Assembly: GCA_021613535.1 (NCBI GenBank)
Contig: CP075495.1
Location: forward strand, 62,001-126,000
Reading direction: 5' to 3'
Length of the DNA stretch: 64,000 nucleotides
From: Adineta vaga
Taxonomy: Eukaryota > Rotifera
In this document: positions 23,043-33,357 of the stretch, piece by piece
Position numbering within the stretch: the first letter of the stretch is position 1
Layout: each line of letters opens with the position of its first letter
Notes under the pieces: model-generated
Seen by the model: only the letters and a program-made list of their open reading frames with translations
Database searches by the model: none
Told to the model about the DNA's origin: nothing
Position numbers and translations under genes: made by a program

Positions 23043-25290
23043 TCATGTAAAATATTCGGAATAGCGACGTTTTGTTTCTTCAAAAATAACGGCTAATCGA
23101 TTTATTTCAGCTGTTTGTCTTTTAGATGGTTTTACTTGAGGGTGCAGCGATATTAAAATCTTGTAAAATAACTAAATCTGTAAGCTGTTGTACTCGTGAA
23201 AGTGGTACGTAAGCTGATGCAACTTCAATATTTCCAGGTGGCATATTCAAATCAATGACTATTTTAGGTAACGTTTGCACCTGACTTTTATGAGTAGTAA
23301 TGGAATATGCTGGTACTATTGGTAAACCTCTTCTCTTCACACTGATAGTACTTTTAAGTTTCTTTTTATTCAACATTTTGATGACTGGACCCTTATCTGC
23401 ATAAAGCTTTTCGAGATTAACCTCGAAGGTTTTATCAATTACCGGAATAGGAATGATAAGGGGATCAAGGGATTCTAACTTTTTCACTTTTGCTTTTGAT
23501 ATTTCTATCAATGCGTATTGAGCATTACGCACAAAAATAGTATCATCTGTAAATACTCCTTGATCGAAATGAGTATTCTCTTCTGTTTCTTCACCATAAA
23601 TCAATTCGCGAAAGATTCCTTGCGTTCCATTTGATAGACCAAGTTCGCAAGCAGTATTTTCCTGCAACAATACAGGCATACCGGATACGAGAGGAAGATA
23701 GCCAGGTAAATGCTCTGTTTTGTTATCAGGTAGAGCAAGCAATCGTTTTGTCAGATCAGGAAGATCGATATGTTTTTTGGCTTGAATGGTATCTGTAGCA
23801 ATTAAGATAGTTGGTGATCGACCTGTCTCATATGCCTTGTTGATGACCGCTCGATTATTTAGTTCTGTACGGAGTTCATTTCGATAAACAAGAATCGTAG
23901 CCTAAAATTTTAGAAATCTCGAATAATAATGATTAGCTATTTGAAACTGAGTTTTTTTCCAAAATTAGTGTGATTGAAGAGTAAATCAGCTGACCGCTTT
24001 ATATTTATCTTATAAGAGTGTCTTCCTTATTCAAAAGTGTATAACACAATGTTTAACGCAAATATTTTTAGTTTCTGTCGATAACAATCATCTTTGGTCA
24101 CAATAATCTTTTACAATCTCAACGGGTATGATTAAATAGTTAGATTTAGGATTTTAGGAAATATTAAAGAAAGATTGTTAATATTTAATTATGTATTCTG
24201 AAAGCTATTTGATTTCATATTATATTATAAATCTAACATACTTCATTCCACGGTGATTCATTTAGAGAAATATGCAGTCCTATACCAATAACGCGCGTTC
24301 GCAATAAAAGCCAATCTTCATGTGTGCCTTCTCCTTTCCGTACTCTATTTAGTAACGCTTGATAAGCTAAATCTTTTGTTCTCATTTGTTGTTCAAGTAC
24401 AACGACACAATTGATCGCAAAATTAATGCACGAGCACTTTTTTGTTGAATATCATTCTCAGATGATGGTTTCACATTATTATTCCTATTGTTATCCATTG
24501 TTTGACCGAAATCATGATAAAGAGGTTTATCGAATCAGGTGAGTATTGAATATAGTCGCCGAAAAAAATTATGTTGATACCACCCATCGCTACCATAGGA
24601 TCACAATGGTTTGCCGTGGCAACCAACTTATTTAGTCGAGCTAACAAATTAAGCCCAACCATTGACATCTCATCCAAAATAAGATACTGCACAAAGCGCC
24701 AAGTATTTTCAAGGGTTATTTGTCCAGGTCGATTCATTGATTTCGATTTAGTTTTACGATTTCGCCCATCTCCCAGAAAGGAATGGATGGTCATACCTTC
24801 AATTTCTGCGGCAGCAACTGATGTTGGAGCAAGTTTTCGAAGTTTATGCGTACGACTTGTCTCTGTAAAATATGCAGTTATTGCAGTATTAGCTGAGATT
24901 TTCCAGTACCACCACAACCAGGTACACACATGATTAATTGATCTTGTTTATCAACTATATATATATGAATGATACAATTTAGAAACTCTTTACTATCTAG
25001 TTCATCGATACTACCTCCATTTCTTTTATGCATTCCATCTAAATGACCCGTAACAATCATGAATGCAGCTGTTTGGTTCTTATTAAGTGTGAACTTTTGT
25101 GCGATATCCTTTCGACTTGTCTCACCAGGTATAGTATAATAGTTTTTGTTACCGACAAGGTGTACATAGAATTTAAAAGTTCATCATTATTATCAGAATT
25201 TAGTAATATGCCAGTATCGTAAGCTCCAAACGTTTCATTTTCATCAATATCATTCTGTTCTCTGATATTAGTTTCCAAGTTTGCAATCAT
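23043..25290 (-). pseudogene. Helitron B PIF1-like helicase, multiply frameshifted
   Basis: Walker A is GCGGTGKS (near 24905), then RKLAPT, Walker B-type LDEMSMVGL (near 24660), FFGDYIQYSP, and the late motif TTHKSQVQT (near 23285), where G of the usual KSQGQT is V. Frame breaks by comparison with Helitron C: near 24887 (one base lost after SQLI), near 24535 (after YSP), near 24415, and near 23140. After the last, the frame continues to a natural stop at 23043-23045. An intron of about 340 bp lies around 23900-24240. It cannot make a full helicase as read. Confidence 0.85.
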
Positions 25291-25488
25291 AGAAGCATTT
25301 CGTTTTCGTTCCTTTTCCTCTTTAATTTGACGTTGCCATTTATTATTTAATAGGATGAGTTCTGTGGTAGCTGGAATTAGAAATCTTTGATCTATACTGA
25401 TGTGATTACTCTGATTAGTGGTGTATGTTAATGATTTCCTTGAGCTTGTACCTGAATCAATATATGATATAGATGAAAATGACTTATT

Positions 25489-26310
25489 CTATGTTAAATA
25501 GTTTTCACGATGAAGATTAGCAAATCGATTGGCTTGATCGACAGCTCGTATAACTTTTTCAAAATATATTTGCTCTGCTTTTCCCCCTAGATCTTTTAGA
25601 GATGGAATATCGGAGATATCTATATTTTCCAACATATCGAGGATTTCCGTATTTTCATCATCGCTGTCACTATCATTCCGAGTAGGATATACGCAATCGT
25701 TCACTACTTCTGTCTGTGCAGCCTCTATTACTTGCTGTAAGTGTTCATCTCTGTCATTTTTACACTCTTGCAACAACTGAATATTATCAATAAATCTGCG
25801 GGATTCAGGTGTAATTTTTTCATTTCGAATCTGAAATGCTTGTTCCCACGATTGATTTACATCACATACATCTTGAACTGAACGCCAAGGAAAAAATAGA
25901 GTGAGAATCGATCGACAATATCGTTCTTTCGTATCTTCACGATCTCTACAGGGTATTGCTGGTCCAAGTAAAACAGGAACAATTGGTTTTGCACGTTTTA
26001 TATTGATCTGAGATGAAACTTGTGGATGTCCGTCTTGAAAACTTTCTCTTTCGGAAAGTGGCCGTCCACGACGTGGAGTTTTTATTTCGCCCTTTTCTAT
26101 TGTTGATCGAGTTTCTAATTGTTTTCGATCTTTTGTGTCAATAAGCTTTTTACGATAAAAGCTGATGTAATCGTACAAACACATATCGTCAAGGGATGCA
26201 GAACGATATTGGTAGTCTACTCGAGTATTCACATATACATATTTTGTCTTTGTCTCATCAGGTTGAAGTAAGAATTGTTCTTCAGTTTCCACATCCGTCG
26301 TATCTGTCAA
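25489..26310 (-). CDS. Helitron B linker region between Rep and helicase
   Basis: 273 residues open. Contains a Lys/Arg-rich part, then RDREDTKERYCRSILTLF and PWRSVQDVCD, which match the equivalent exon of Helitron C (38962-39513: RYCRAILTLF, PWRTVSDLCD). Acidic stretch EETD/SDSDDEN toward the end. It is a segment of one Rep-helicase polyprotein, bounded by short introns. No known separate function. Confidence 0.7.
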   Translation of the reverse strand: MTDTTDVETEEQFLLQPDETKTKYVYVNTRVDYQYRSASLDDMCLYDYISFYRKKLIDTKDRKQLETRSTIEKGEIKTPRRGRPLSERESFQDGHPQVSSQINIKRAKPIVPVLLGPAIPCRDREDTKERYCRSILTLFFPWRSVQDVCDVNQSWEQAFQIRNEKITPESRRFIDNIQLLQECKNDRDEHLQQVIEAAQTEVVNDCVYPTRNDSDSDDENTEILDMLENIDISDIPSLKDLGGKAEQIYFEKVIRAVDQANRFANLHRENYLT

Positions 26311-26437
26311 ACAAAGAGATATCGCTGTATTAATGATAAGAAAGATATCGAGAAATATCAGGAAAAAATATTTTCAACCGACAGTGCATGAAAATAGTAG
26401 TGATAATGTGAGTTGTTTTGTTCTTTAGAAAAAAATA

Positions 26438-28233
26438 TTAAAAATTACTTGTTGTTTGATTTTGTTGTTCAGACCTAGCCTCTATCAATGTTGCCTGTAA
26501 ATAAGTCTCGACACCAATGAGAAACAAATTAGCAAACTCATGAGTTATGTAATGATTAGGCCAGCCCATCAAATAAGAAGCTACTTGTACCCCTGATAAT
26601 TCTTGTTTTGAAGCAAGAGTATTATAGCAACGCAGAACAAGTCTGCGTGATTTTTCTTCGGCATTTAGAGATGCATCAGTATCAAGTTTCTGTTTTTCGA
26701 ATGACTTAACAGCTTTTAATACGAGAGAAAATGTATCGTGAAATGAAAGACTCGACTTTGTCACGTAATCGGTTATGTAATAGACCAATGCTTTGGCATC
26801 ACTACCGCTAAAGATGTACTTTATATCCATATTTGATCGACAAGCACTGATAATATATTCATTAAAATTATTTATAGTTTGGTGAAGTCTTTTCAGTTTA
26901 ATTTGACCCGATTCAATGATGATATATGATTCTTCTTCGATCCGTCGAAGCATTCTCAAGCGACATATCGGATTGTCATTTGTTTTCGAATATTTAAAGC
27001 ATGTAGCTGTATGGAAGTGTATATTGACACTACTAATTATTCGTATTATATCTTTTATGAATTCTAATGTAAAGTTTGGTGTCGATGGCTTTGGCGTAGG
27101 CATTACTGATGGAAATAATTTTTTAACATTACTTCCAGATAGGTCTGAATATCAATCAAATAAAAATCTGTTCACTTATTATTTATATTCCATACTTTGA
27201 TTGACTACTCCTATGGACGCCTCATTCGATGTTGGTTGGGTATGGTCAATATGATCAGAAATCACAGATTGTTGTTGTTCAAGAACTATAAAAATATTTA
27301 CATGCAGAAATCAACTATAGATATTGAGAAACTGATTTTACTATCACCATCGGCTACATCATTAGTGAAATTACTAAGATCTTGTTTGATAATGTCCTCC
27401 AAATAGCTAATAAGACCATTCCGAAATTCCTCATTTTTAACTGATTCTTTCAGTTGTGCGGGTGTTAAATCGTGATCCGGTCACATAAGGATATGTAGAT
27501 GTAATGAGCCTCGACCTTGGTTTTCTACTGTACCGAAATATGCCTTAATTGGACCAAGGACGCCCTGCTCTACTAAGCATTTAAGAATAGACGAAATGAG
27601 CACATTAAAATATCGAGCAGTGGCGACAGAATGTGCGGCAACAATCTGAGCACGCGCATAGGTAGATGGAATTGCTTGAGGTAGAAATTTATCAAGATCT
27701 AGATCAACTCGAGCAAAATAAAGAGCAATTCGACTATGAATATCAGAAGGATTAATGGTCATAAAAATACTAGGTAGACCCTGATTGAATATGAGGGCAT
27801 GAATCTGAGTACGAAGAGTGGTTCGCGAGTAGGCTGAGCCCATAACATTGCCGCCGACCGCTCTAATTTGCTTCATCAACATATTAATTCGCGGATTTGA
27901 AATTGAAGAGAATGTATTCTTGGTTGCACTTAGTAATGCTGTTTCAATCTCTCTTGTTGTCAATGTTTGAAGATCAGTAGCAGCATCGCGAAAGCAAGGC
28001 CGTGAAGCATTCCAGCATGCTTGTCGTCGCTGCAGCACATTGAACATAACAAACAAAAATGAATGATGTTTTTCAAAACGTCGATCTTCATATGCAAGAA
28101 GATAACGAATATGCTGATTTAGCGATAATGCAACTGGTCTCGATGATTCATACGATGCACTGTATCCATAGGGAAAAAGAGTGGGAAATAAACCAAGAAA
28201 TAATTCTGCATTGTAGCAATCTTGTACTGGCAT
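26438..28233 (-). pseudogene. Helitron B Rep (HUH endonuclease), broken by a stop
   Basis: 28233-27481 is the Helitron_like_N region with MTINPSD and the HUH metal site HLHILM. The Trp that should follow is TGA at 27481-27483. The frame then continues (PDHDLTPAQ...). 27103-26438 holds the tyrosine motif YYITDYVTK (near 26780), the catalytic tyrosines of the Rep, then LRCYNTLASKQELSGVQV. An intron of about 250 bp separates the parts (27110-27370). The stop replaces a conserved residue, so inactivation is likely; read-through or a base error is the alternative. Confidence 0.85.
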
Positions 28234-28440
28234 GTGAGATCTGGGAATTATATAAACATCGTCATTCTCTTGATTATTTATGGATGTATCCTGTACGTCC
28301 TCATATGATGAATCAATTGAAGTATTTTTAACTTTATGTAGTAGATGTACACCAATATCTTTTGATGTGACAGTTGTTCCATTAACATCAAGTACCGCGC
28401 TAAGAAATTTGAGTACATTAATTTATCTTTATATATATTC

Positions 28441-29496
28441 TTACCTTACATTCATTGGATAATTATTCGTTGTGTTTGGTTCACCCTGTATAATAGCATC
28501 TGCAAGTGGATCACTAGTGAATCCTGCTCGTTCCGCATTGGCATCGATGATATTTTTTATTCTGTCAATAGTGGCCCAGATACTTTCTGGGACATCATCC
28601 TCAGGTAACTTATCAATATGCATTTTGTTAACTAAAAAGATCGATTATGTAATGTTTCAAGAGACAATCATCTATAGCTCACTAGGGATCATTTTATACA
28701 TGCAATTGTGCTGTTTGAGTCATAGGAGGGCATCACGAATCTTTTGTCTATTCACACCACAAAGTCTACGCAATTCTATTCGATTAGGAACATGAGCTCC
28801 GAAAAAAACAATTTTCAAGATATCACAAAGATCATCAACGTTCAAAGGTAAACTTGTAACGATATTTGGCATGTCATGCATGAATGTGATTACATTGCCC
28901 TTTAGTGCGGACTGTGCAGTCGAATGGTGGTGAAACGGAGATTGTAACTTAATAACACAGCTATTATGTCGATAAAGAGAAATACTACAAATTGAAAGAG
29001 CCGTTTATCATGAACTCTGTGATTTTTTTTTATGATAGATAACTACTCACAGCTTTTCCTCTGCAATTTTTAGCTGCTGAAGTACTAGTGGAATATCACC
29101 AAACCACATCTTATTCGCTACAGAGAACATGGGTACTTTGTTTTTAATTAATGCATTGTGGCATTCTGGACAAACGTTTCCAGATTTTGCTGATTTACTA
29201 TATCCCTTTTTGTAAAGCACTGTTCTCCGCGAAGGAGAGAAGATTGAATACGACTCATCTATGAACAAAAACCATTGTGTACCTATGAAATCAATCTCAC
29301 AACTCAAGTCCTCACTTTGTGCGGTTATTTTATCTATAACATCTACTAAATCTGGATGACAGGAAAGCTTTCCTAGATTTGGAATATCTTCAACATTATA
29401 TTGCTTCATTGTACTAGCAGATACTCGAACATTACACACAATGCAGGTAGCTTGTCGTAAAACTGACAAAGAGGTGGTCTTGCAAAAATCTTCCAA
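28441..29496 (-). CDS. Helitron B DUF6570-like zinc-binding segment
   Basis: 29496-29047 encodes C-x2-C (CIVCNV) and later NVCPECHNAL, then VANKMWFGDIP and LKIAEEKL, the pattern of the DUF6570 domain found upstream of Rep in animal Helitrons. The segment continues through 28990-28640 (ALKGNVITFMHDMPN, LRRLCGVNRQKI) to 28441. Introns lie around 28980-29046 and 28620-28680. Function not established; it may contribute to DNA binding. Confidence 0.65.
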
Positions 29497-29538
29497 ACAA
29501 TATTCTTTTAAATGTGTTGGAATGGGCGCTGGCCATTT

Positions 29539-30000
29539 CTAGTTATCAATTAGAACTTGTTGGTTTCCTTCGAATACTAGTTGCTGATGCTCAATATTTA
29601 TTTCTTGATTTTGTTCTACCACCTGTTGCTTTCTTCTCATTAGTGGTCTGACTTCTGAAGTTTGTCGTCTAAACGGTAGACGAGGAGTTTTTCTTTGTTC
29701 TCTTTTAGTTAATCTATTAGTTGCCGATCGCTCTCGCTGTTTGATAAGCCGTACACTTCGTCGGTCTTCATTTTCACTGGATCTATTTGATACTATTCGT
29801 TTGCGATCGGCAGCAAGACTTACGTTTCTCTGATCTTCACTTTCGCTGGATCTGCTTGATGCCGACCGTTTCTGCTGATAACCTAGACGGATCTTTCGCT
29901 GATCTTCATTTTCCTCCTCTCTAGATATATGTTTCCGTATGTGATCCATATTATTCTGTGCTCCTCTATGTTCGTCTTTTCTACTACTTTCCGCACTCAA
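29539..30000 (-). CDS. Helitron B arginine-rich repeat segment
   Basis: 153 residues with a repeated pattern of about 17 residues (E-D-Q/R-R-x-x-R/S...R-x-x-S/A-x-x-R-S/L) rich in Arg, Glu and Ser. Similar charged repeats precede Rep in many animal Helitrons. Probably part of the same transcript as the flanking segments, not a separate gene. Confidence 0.6.
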   Translation of the reverse strand: MSAESSRKDEHRGAQNNMDHIRKHISREEENEDQRKIRLGYQQKRSASSRSSESEDQRNVSLAADRKRIVSNRSSENEDRRSVRLIKQRERSATNRLTKREQRKTPRLPFRRQTSEVRPLMRRKQQVVEQNQEINIEHQQLVFEGNQQVLIDN

Positions 30001-30132
30001 ATATGATACATGAGTGGTTGAATATATTGTTTCGTTAGGACCCTTATTTTTTTTGGTATTTTTAGGAGGTGAGAACTCTGAACTTCGTATGAATGAGACT
30101 CGATTATTTTTGAACGTTGATTTTTGTGGACT

Positions 30133-30857
30133 CTAGATAAGAATAGAATGCTCTTTATATATTTGTTTCATTCCAGTAGTTATACATCTTACATCTGGTA
30201 TCCTGATAGCTTGCTCATTATTTGAAGTTCCTGCACTGTTATGTTGATGTACGAGTGGAACGAAATGGTTTGGATTCCAATTACCACGATTGGCAGGGCG
30301 TGCCCTAGTTAAAACTTCATTTTGCGTACTCGACCAAAAGATGATTATTCTTCCGTTTAGTGGAACTGATAATTCAAGTGGTTTATATACTGCATTCATG
30401 ATTTTCATCTCCGCTCGGTAATCAATATATGGATACACACTTTGTATTTCGCATTGCAAGACATTTGTCAAAGCGACAAGTTCATACAACTCACAAAACT
30501 TATTTTTATTACATGTTTCTCGTAATGCTTCATCAAAAAGTCCAATTTGAGTACTGTATTGATGGATATAGTGACTTTTATTCTTAGCGAGCTCATTTAT
30601 TGTACGAACTAGAGTTATATAAACATATATATCATGTGTATATACAACGGATATGACAGACCTCTTAATTCAACGTCAGATATATTATTGTCTGACATAA
30701 GTGATACAATGGAATGGAATAAACAATTTCCATCAGCGAGAATTCTAATGGGAACAAGTTGTTGAACAGCTTTGCTAGCTTGTTTAAGATATTCCTGTGC
30801 AACAACATCTATAGTATGTTTTGTTTCATCGAATACTGACGTCGATATTATCTTCAA
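30133..30857 (-). CDS. Helitron B OTU-type cysteine protease
   Basis: The N-terminal exon has RILADGNCLFHSIVSLM, the catalytic Cys motif of OTU deubiquitinases. An intron of about 50 bp follows (donor GTCTGT, acceptor CTCTAG near 30613). The next exon runs from VRTINEL to NPNHFVPLV, which supplies the catalytic His. Both motifs are present and the frame closes across the intron. OTU domains are recurrent passengers of animal Helitrons, possibly acting on ubiquitin-dependent host defence; that role is an inference. Confidence 0.8.
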
Positions 30858-30923
30858 TGGTATGATTAATTCTTCATTCTAAAGTATAGCTCCAAACAAA
30901 TCAAGAGATCAAAACAAATTTAA

Positions 30924-31127
30924 TTATTCATATACTGTAGAAAATGCAGATACAGTAGCCGAAATTTGCTCCTCGTAATTTTCTGCTTGTGATGCTATTG
31001 TCAAACGATCTAATAATTGAAGAAATTTTTGCTTGCGTCCACATCTTTCACAGCTATACAACTGGTTTTCGGATATATTCAAACTATGTTGACAAATTTG
31101 ATTTTTGCTCAAACTTATATTGGACAT
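30924..31127 (-). CDS. Helitron B first coding segment, Cys-pair
   Basis: 67 residues with CERCGRK, a possible zinc-binding pair, followed by a helical segment. Position upstream of the OTU exon suggests the N-terminus of the Helitron protein or an associated small ORF. No family recognised. Confidence 0.35.
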   Translation of the reverse strand: MSNISLSKNQICQHSLNISENQLYSCERCGRKQKFLQLLDRLTIASQAENYEEQISATVSAFSTVYE

Positions 31128-31494
31128 TTCAAAGTGATCTGAAAGAATTTAATGAATGTAAAACAAAAACAAAAATTAACAAATAATTTGTGAAGATACA
31201 ACTCGAGGAACAAAAACAAACGAATTTCATCCTCTTTATTTAACACAGAATAAAGAGTTGATTTACAAATCTTTGATAGCTTGAGGAAAAAAAGTAAATC
31301 TCCTGTTATATTCATGCTAGCTTTAATCGTTTCTTTAATAAAATTTTACTTCTCTATATCAGTTATGTTGAATCATATTATTTAGCAATTATTCCTGACA
31401 GAGTCCACCAGCGTTGCTGATTTCTTCCATCCGAATAATAATCATAATCATTGTCCAAACATGTTAAATTTAGATTAATTTCGCGTAAGCTGGT

Positions 31495-31841
31495 TTGAAT
31501 TACATTCATACAAAAAGATCCGCCCAGGTCATTCATTCCGACTCGCAGATCCGACTAGAAACGGATCGAATCCGACATCGAATTCTGTCGGAAATCGTCC
31601 TTTTCTCGAGAAAAACCGACCGGAACCCATACGATTTTGACCGCAATCCTAACCAACGGATTCCGACGCGGATTACGTCGGGAAAGATCCGCCCCGATCC
31701 TGCAGACTCCGACTCGCAGATACGGCCGAAACCGACAAGAGCTCCCAGAAGGATAACATAGGAACAAGCCCCTCTCACATCAGAACCGACCAGATTCCAC
31801 CGGATATAAATTTTGTTATTCCAGATTTTGATAGGTTTCAT
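31495..31841. repeat. Cryptic ATCCGAC/CCGAC repeat block
   Basis: TCCGAC, GTCGGA and CGGATT words recur at irregular spacing through 31530-31800, so frames stay open on both strands by composition (Arg/Ser/Ile-rich). I do not call these coding. Related to blocks at 16140-16360 and 35060-35470. Confidence 0.55.
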
Positions 31842-31859
31842 TCAGATTTCCACAGAATT

Positions 31860-32480
31860 CAAGTATAGTACGTTTGATTTCCATTCGAGTACGGTAGATT
31901 TCACTGGATAGCAGGAAGATTAGCATCAATTACAGCCAGATTACGATGGATTTCATTACGCTTACCACGAATTTCAGCATGATTACCACTAGATTTCCAC
32001 TAGATTACGACGGATTACGCTGGATTACTATAGATTACCACTAGATTACTATAGATTACCACTAGATTAATATAGATTTCCACTAGATTACGACGGATTA
32101 CTATAGATTACCACTAGATTACTATAGATTACCACTAGATTACTATAGATTACCACTAGATTACTATAGATTACCACTAGATTACTATAGATTACCACTA
32201 GATTACTATAGATTACCACTAGATTACTATAGATTACCACTAGATTACTATAGATTTCCACTAGATTACGCTGGATTACCACTAGATTTCCACTAGATTA
32301 CGACGGATTACGCTGGATTATCACTAGATTACTATAGATTACCAGTAGATTACGACGGAATCCGCTAGATTACCACTATATTACTATAGATTTCGCTAGA
32401 TTTCCACTAGATTACCATGGATTTCGTCAGATTTCCACAAGATTATCATGGATTTCATCACTATTCCCATCAATTACAGT
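31860..32480. repeat. 21-bp minisatellite in a GATTAC-rich block
   Basis: From about 32097 to 32253 the unit ATTACTATAG + ATTACCACTAG repeats 7.5 times with no change. On both sides the same GATTAC/GATTTC words persist in degenerate form, consistent with slippage expansion from a cryptic repeat. The minus-strand frame reads as a repeated heptapeptide, which I regard as a by-product. Confidence 0.9.
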
Positions 32481-32612
32481 CTGATTACGACGGGTCTCCA
32501 ACAGACTACGAACACATTTTCCTGCATTGCTATCAGATTACGTGACATTCCACGAAGAGTACGATCAGTGTCAAGAAGATATGTTGCACTTTTATTCTAG
32601 ACTTCTGCAATG

Positions 32613-32865
32613 TATAAGCCACTCCCTTATATAGGGTCGTAGGTGTAATCCGTAATCTGTAATCTAATCTAATCATAATCTGTAATATAATGTAATCAAA
32701 ATCTTGATTTTTGGATTTCGAATATCGATGTTGATTGCCGAAGATCCACTCCCTTATATAGGGTCGTAGTTGTAATCATAATCTGTAATCTGTAATCTAA
32801 TCAACATCTTGATTTTCAGATTTCTTGGAGAGCAAGATCTCCATTTTTTTGAAAAGTATATGATA
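32613..32865. repeat. Direct duplication with CCCTTATATAGGG
   Basis: CCACTCCCTTATATAGGG, followed by TCGTAG and TAATCTGTAATC words, occurs at about 32619 and again at about 32745 (period about 126 bp), each ending in AATC(A)TTGATTTT. Tandem duplication of a roughly 120-bp segment. Confidence 0.7.
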
Positions 32866-33357
32866 CAATCAATATATTATATACAAATCTCCCTGAAGAA
32901 AACGAATATAACTTATATTAAATTGGTGTTACAGAAAGTGTTCTCATTGTTCTGGATTTTGTTTCAAACTGCTTTTGAATAATTAATTGAAAAGCAACTG
33001 TATTTGATTTATTATCCGTTGCCAAAGAGATGATGTGGAAAATCTTAATAATGAATATCAACAAATTAGTTTAACGTAGAAGCAAGATCTATAGTGGACT
33101 GTAATCCATTCATCCTGGTGCAGGTTTTTTGGTTAAGGTTAATATACTATCATAATAGCTGTCTACAAGCAACTTCTCATAAGATATCACAGTAATATCA
33201 AATATTCAAATGACAACTGATTAGAAATCCACTCCACATTGATCGAAAAAAAATATGTTTTTATCTGACTTTTAACATGATTGCTAAAGATTAATGATGA
33301 ATTTCATCTTTTTTCATTAGCGTTCAATAAGTTTAAATGCATTATTAAGACTATTTA
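32866..33357. other. AT-rich spacer, nothing recognised
   Basis: No gene or repeat seen. It ends in the TA (33356-33357) used as target by the mariner element. Confidence 0.4.

Larger units (their letters stand above)
19290..31320 (-). mobile_element. Helitron B, minus strand, carrying an env-like ORF
   Basis: Coding order on the minus strand: OTU protease, Arg-rich segment, DUF6570-like segment, HUH Rep, linker, PIF1 helicase, then the envelope-like ORF, then the degraded terminus at 19290. The order up to the helicase is that of animal Helitrons. The 5' end was not resolved (somewhere above 31127). Rep and helicase are broken, so it is non-autonomous today. Inclusion of the env-like ORF rests on the 19290 terminus and is an inference. 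Confidence 0.6.

Noticed and set aside
31495-31841. Overlapping open frames on both strands
   Set aside because: They stay open because of the ATCCGAC-rich composition; frames overlap and show no family features.
32088-32282. Repeated heptapeptide frame
   Set aside because: The direct translation of a 21-bp minisatellite that continues in degenerate, non-coding form.
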